Shown one piece after another: positions 61,347-64,000 of a stretch of 64,000 nucleotides of DNA; position 1 is the first letter of the stretch; every line of letters begins with the position of its first letter. Both the position numbers and the translations under genes were made by a program. Under the pieces are notes generated by a model. It was given only the letters and a program-made list of their open reading frames with translations. It had not been told where the DNA came from and did no database searches. The DNA is from Stenotrophomonas sp. 169. GTDB taxonomy: Bacteria; Pseudomonadota; Gammaproteobacteria; Xanthomonadales; Xanthomonadaceae. Where the stretch lies: contig NZ_CP061204.1 of NCBI RefSeq assembly GCF_014621775.1, forward strand, positions 1,880,501 to 1,944,500, read 5' to 3'.

Positions 61347-61860
61347 TTCGCGGATCCGGTAAATGGCAGTGAGGGGCGATCAGGCATGCATCTGCCGCGT
61401 TGCGTTCTGCTGCTGGGCCAGCTGAAGCTCCTGTTCCTGGCCCATGCGCTGTGTGGCTGCCTGCTGCACGCGCTCGCTGCTCTGTTCCAGAGGAACCTGC
61501 ATCGCCTCGGTGGTCGCTACGGAAACGCGCAAGTGCGCCGGGTCGTTGGCCTGGCCCTGTACGCCGAAGGTGCGCGAGGCATCGCTGCTCATCAGCACGT
61601 TGTCGATGCGGGTGCCGCCGTTGGCGTGCATTTCTGCCGCCAGGCTGCCGGCCAGCTGGCCGCTGTGCTGGTCCGGCGTACGGCCGGCGCGCAGGTCCTG
61701 TGCTTCCACGCCGCGCAGCGCGTCCTGGAACAGCAGGTTGCCGGGGTGGCCGGGGCTGTCCATGCGCATGGCGCCATCGCGCGTGTGCGCATCTTCTGCT
61801 GCCTTGCGGGCCGGTTCACCCGGATCCAGCGGGCCGCGGATGCGGTCGTAGACGTCCACG
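61347..61860. repeat. Direct-repeat copy 2: XVIPCD-coding module of Tfe3
   Basis: Counterpart of 59328-59841. The match begins before the effector stop codon (CCGGTAAATGGCA region) and ends in the linker after GCGGTCGTAGA. Beyond that, the lipase halves of Tfe2 and Tfe3 differ much more. Confidence 0.75.
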
Positions 61861-62702
61861 GCCACGCCCGGCACGCCGCGCGCGCCGGTGGTGACCGCAC
61901 CGCGCAGCAGTTCCACCTTGTCGCGGTACTCATCGATCATCCGCGCGTTCTGCTTGGCCAGCGCCTGCGTGGCAGGGTCGTCCAGCACCGAGCCGCTGTC
62001 AGCGAAATTGCCGAGCTTGTGCGCGCCCAGCGAGCCGCCGGCGGCGACCAGCGCCGAATCCGGAATCACGCCGTTGTACCACTTGTTGCTGAAACCGGCG
62101 TTGCCCAGCGTGCGGATCTCATCGGGCCTGGCGTACAGTCGCACCTCGCCGTAATGGCCGGACGCGGCGCTGACCGGATCCGATGCCATGGCGTGGTTGA
62201 TCACGCTGTTGCCGCCTTCGGGAATGCGCAGGCCCAAACTGGCGGCGCCGTAGGCGTTGAAGGTTTCGCCCTTCAGGTCGAAGTGGTGGGCGGTGACCTG
62301 GGCCAGCGCTCCGCCCAGCGAGTGCCCGGTGACGCTGACTTCCGGGGCCCGGCCTTCGTTCTCGCCGATGTGCTTGGACAGCGCGACCGCACGCTGGGTC
62401 AGCGCGATGGCATCGTTGGCCTGCAGGTTGTAGCGCGCCAGCACCATGCCGCCATCGGCAAGCACGGCGTCCTGCAGGATCTCCTCGGTGCCGCGATGGG
62501 AGACGATGATCTCCCCGGTGTCTTCGCGCTGGTAGATCGTGCCCTGGTAGCCGTTCTGCCGGTTGTTTACGTGCTCCAGCACCTTGTAGTTGTGCCCATT
62601 GAGCGGCACCACTTCTTCCTGGCCAGGCGCGCGGCGGCCGACCTTGTGGTCTTCATAGGCATCGGCGGAAAGCGCGGCGTAGTCGCGGTGGGTGAGCGGC
62701 AT
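61380..62702 (-). CDS. X-Tfe3: class 3 lipase effector with XVIPCD
   Basis: 440 aa. Lipase triad S128 in VTGHSLGG, D175 in ASDPVSAASGHYG and H228 in GAHKLGNF. Differs from Tfe1/2 in the segment after the Asp (GFSNKWYNGVIPDSALVAAG) and in the linker (VTTGARGVPGVAVDVYDRI). The last about 130 residues are almost identical to Tfe2. Its ATG overlaps the stop of Tfi4 by one base (TGATG), so it is coupled to its immunity gene. Confidence 0.93.
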   Translation of the reverse strand: MPLTHRDYAALSADAYEDHKVGRRAPGQEEVVPLNGHNYKVLEHVNNRQNGYQGTIYQREDTGEIIVSHRGTEEILQDAVLADGGMVLARYNLQANDAIALTQRAVALSKHIGENEGRAPEVSVTGHSLGGALAQVTAHHFDLKGETFNAYGAASLGLRIPEGGNSVINHAMASDPVSAASGHYGEVRLYARPDEIRTLGNAGFSNKWYNGVIPDSALVAAGGSLGAHKLGNFADSGSVLDDPATQALAKQNARMIDEYRDKVELLRGAVTTGARGVPGVAVDVYDRIRGPLDPGEPARKAAEDAHTRDGAMRMDSPGHPGNLLFQDALRGVEAQDLRAGRTPDQHSGQLAGSLAAEMHANGGTRIDNVLMSSDASRTFGVQGQANDPAHLRVSVATTEAMQVPLEQSSERVQQAATQRMGQEQELQLAQQQNATRQMHA

Positions 62703-63400
62703 CAGCGCACCTCATGGGCGGTCAGGGTGGCGGTGAACAGCGCATCCTGCAGTTCCGGGCGGAACCGCGACGGGTCTTCGTGGCCGGCTTGGCCGAAGTC
62801 CGGCACCGACTCCACGCGCGGGTAATCGCGGTCCGGGTAATGGCGGGTCAGTGCCTTGCCGGCGATGAACGTGTCCGCTTCGATGAACGAGGTGAAGCGG
62901 GTTTCGCCCTCGGCGCCGGTGGCCTTCAACATCGCGCCGGCACCACTGAACGTCCATTTGCAGACACCGCGGCCGTAGTAATCCTCATCCAGCATGCGGT
63001 CCAGGTACACCGTGCCGCGGTACTCGGTATCGGACACCTTCTTCAGCTGCACCGGTTCCTGGCTGGTGATGCGCGCGGGCATGCCGGTGGCCGGGACGAT
63101 GCGGCCGCATTCCTGCTCGTTGGTGACGTCGTACTGGGCCACGCCTTCCACCACGGCGAACGTACCGGGGGCATCGGCGAGGCTCAGCACCAGCTCGAAC
63201 GCCTGGCGTGGGCTGGGATTGAGCTTGGCCAGGCCGCGGCCGCCGTTTTCGACGTCCTGTTCGGCGGTGGTGATTTCCTGGTTCATGGCGTTCTCCGGGT
63301 GGCAGGCGGTGAGGAGGAGCAGGGCAGCGCACGGCAGAAACGTTCGGCGCACGGGGGGCCTCCTGGCTGCGGATGGGAAGGGGGGAGTCGATGCGGTCAT
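62702..63400 (-). CDS. X-Tfi4: lipoprotein immunity protein for Tfe3
   Basis: 232 aa, first gene of the effector operon. Signal with lipobox LLLLTACHPE after a long N-region (RRPPVRR) like that of Tfi1. Core pattern: AQYDVTNEQECGRIVPATGM, ITSQEPVQLKKVSDTEYRG, LDRMLDEDYYGRGVCKWTFS, LKATGAEGETRF. The C-terminal part (YPRVESVPDFGQAGHEDPSR) differs from its paralogues, as expected for specific recognition. The operon promoter should lie in 63401-63590. Confidence 0.9.
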   Translation of the reverse strand: MTASTPPFPSAARRPPVRRTFLPCAALLLLTACHPENAMNQEITTAEQDVENGGRGLAKLNPSPRQAFELVLSLADAPGTFAVVEGVAQYDVTNEQECGRIVPATGMPARITSQEPVQLKKVSDTEYRGTVYLDRMLDEDYYGRGVCKWTFSGAGAMLKATGAEGETRFTSFIEADTFIAGKALTRHYPDRDYPRVESVPDFGQAGHEDPSRFRPELQDALFTATLTAHEVR

Positions 63401-63743
63401 GCTGTGGCCACGGAAGCCGAGCGCGCCGGTGGCAGGCGCAGAGCAGGGCGCATGCGCGGGAACGCGGGGTTCGAACCGGCGTGCGGGGCTGCGATGTTGT
63501 CTCCATTCCTTGGCGACATGTGCTCGATTCGTGATGGTGAGACGTACGTTTTACCAAATTGGCGTTCCGATTGCGTCAAAGTGTTGGCGCGCGGGTAGCG
63601 GGATTGCATCGGCATCGCCGAGCCACGCTCGGCGGAATGCCCGATCCCAGCCGGATCAGCCGCACTGCAGACCCCCGCCGAGCGTGGCTCGGCGCTACCA
63701 TGGCCTGGAGTTTCGAAGGCCATCACGTGATCAGGGGAACCGT
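63401..63743. other. Intergenic region with dimeric REP
   Basis: About 340 bases between divergent Tfi4 and the methylase gene. It holds the REP dimer at 63595-63698. The AT-rich bases around 63540-63570 (TACGTTTTACCAAATT) are the most promoter-like part, but I cannot assign -35/-10 boxes with confidence. Confidence 0.5.
63595..63698. repeat. Dimeric SMAG-type REP
   Basis: GTAG at 63595, then a hairpin CGCCGAGC-CAC-GCTCGGCG at 63616-63634; and a second hairpin CGCCGAGC-GTG-GCTCGGCG at 63676-63694 with CTAC at 63695-63698. The two are inverted copies, the head-facing dimer form known for SMAG repeats. Confidence 0.75.
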
Positions 63744-64000
63744 TTGAATCCGCAGGAAGATGCCATTGACCGCGTGCCTGTCGAGCACGAGGCGTTCCTG
63801 CGTAGCCAGCTGATCACCTACATCGGCAACAAGCGGGCGCTGCTGCCCTTCGTGGAAGCTGGCATCGTGCATGCGATGGCGTGTCTGCAGAAGCCGACCA
63901 TCCATTTCCTGGATATGTTTTCCGGTTCCGGCGTAGTGGCACGGCTGGCCCGGCGCTATGCCGCGACCCTGCACTGCAACGATCTGGAGCGGTACAGCGA
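63744..64000 (+). CDS. DNA adenine methylase, D12 class (N-terminal part, cut by window)
   Basis: 85 codons to the window end. Start TTG at 63744, with AGGGGAACC upstream. It reads SQLITYIGNKRALLPFVEAG and then IHFLDMFSGSGVVARLARRY. IGNKRxLL plus the DMFSGSGxVAR SAM-binding motif I are the hallmarks of D12-class adenine methyltransferases (Dam/FokI-M type), in which motif I lies after the N-terminal helix. The catalytic motif DPPY would lie beyond the window. It could be part of a restriction-modification unit starting at the right of the effector operon. Confidence 0.8.
   Translation, partial: MNPQEDAIDRVPVEHEAFLRSQLITYIGNKRALLPFVEAGIVHAMACLQKPTIHFLDMFSGSGVVARLARRYAATLHCNDLERYS

Noticed and set aside
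63460-63500. GGTTCGAACC, which resembles a tRNA T-loop
   Set aside because: No matching T-stem, anticodon arm or acceptor stem can be drawn on either strand.
1-64000. CRISPR array
   Set aside because: No regularly spaced direct repeats were seen; all repeats found are REP palindromes, protein-coding duplications or fossils.

Overview
The window is high-GC DNA from a Xanthomonadaceae (Lysobacterales) bacterium, most likely Stenotrophomonas. Two lines of evidence support this. First, there are GTAG-headed palindromic repeats of the SMAG type (around 8806, 29539, 29609, 32626 and 63595). Second, there is a complete Xanthomonadales-type antibacterial type IV secretion system (X-T4SS) with effectors that end in an XVIPCD secretion domain. 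The genus call is inference from these features and not from a marker gene.

Layout. 1-2.1 kb: GNAT acetyltransferase, small zinc-ribbon protein, BLUF photoreceptor and a frameshifted IS3-family transposase fossil. 2.1-8.5 kb: a likely phage-defence pair, an Abi_C-type protein divergent from a 1866-aa DUF4011-helicase-endonuclease-DUF3320 protein (Hhe-like). 8.9-26.3 kb: a xenobiotic-response region. It has three MFS exporters, four AraC/LysR regulators, an Old Yellow Enzyme, a tautomerase, and an operon tetR - RND adaptor - RND pump - fabF paralogue - tetR. 26.7-39.3 kb: ordinary chromosomal genes, including a CPBP protease, a DUF4832 protein, a TonB-dependent receptor, a YciE/F protein, an OBAP lipoprotein, two NAD(P)-binding Rossmann-fold proteins, HxlR, a NYN RNase-like protein and a repeat-bearing OmpA lipoprotein.

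39.5-52.6 kb: the X-T4SS, virD4 then virB7-8-9-10-11-1-2-3-4-5-6, all on the plus strand with several start/stop overlaps. virB7 has a good sigma-70-like promoter and a long leader. 52.6-56.6 kb: five paralogous secreted DUF4189 proteins, all with the same eight-cysteine pattern. They are interleaved with recombination debris: a DUF4189 leader joined in frame to a duplicated VirB6 tail, a truncated leader-like ORF, and a 37-codon fossil of an effector C-terminus. 56.66-63.4 kb: a convergent minus-strand operon of three class 3 lipase effectors (X-Tfe) and four related lipoprotein immunity proteins (X-Tfi), so one immunity gene has no obvious partner. A strong hairpin at 56610-56650 separates the two convergent blocks. 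63.7-64.0 kb: start of a D12-class DNA adenine methylase cut by the window edge.

How it fits together: the T4SS would inject phospholipase-like effectors into the periplasm of rival Gram-negative cells, and the lipoprotein immunity proteins protect kin. The DUF4189 family sits between apparatus and effectors and has no assigned role. The duplication scars show that this junction is a recombination hotspot. No tRNA, rRNA or CRISPR array was seen.
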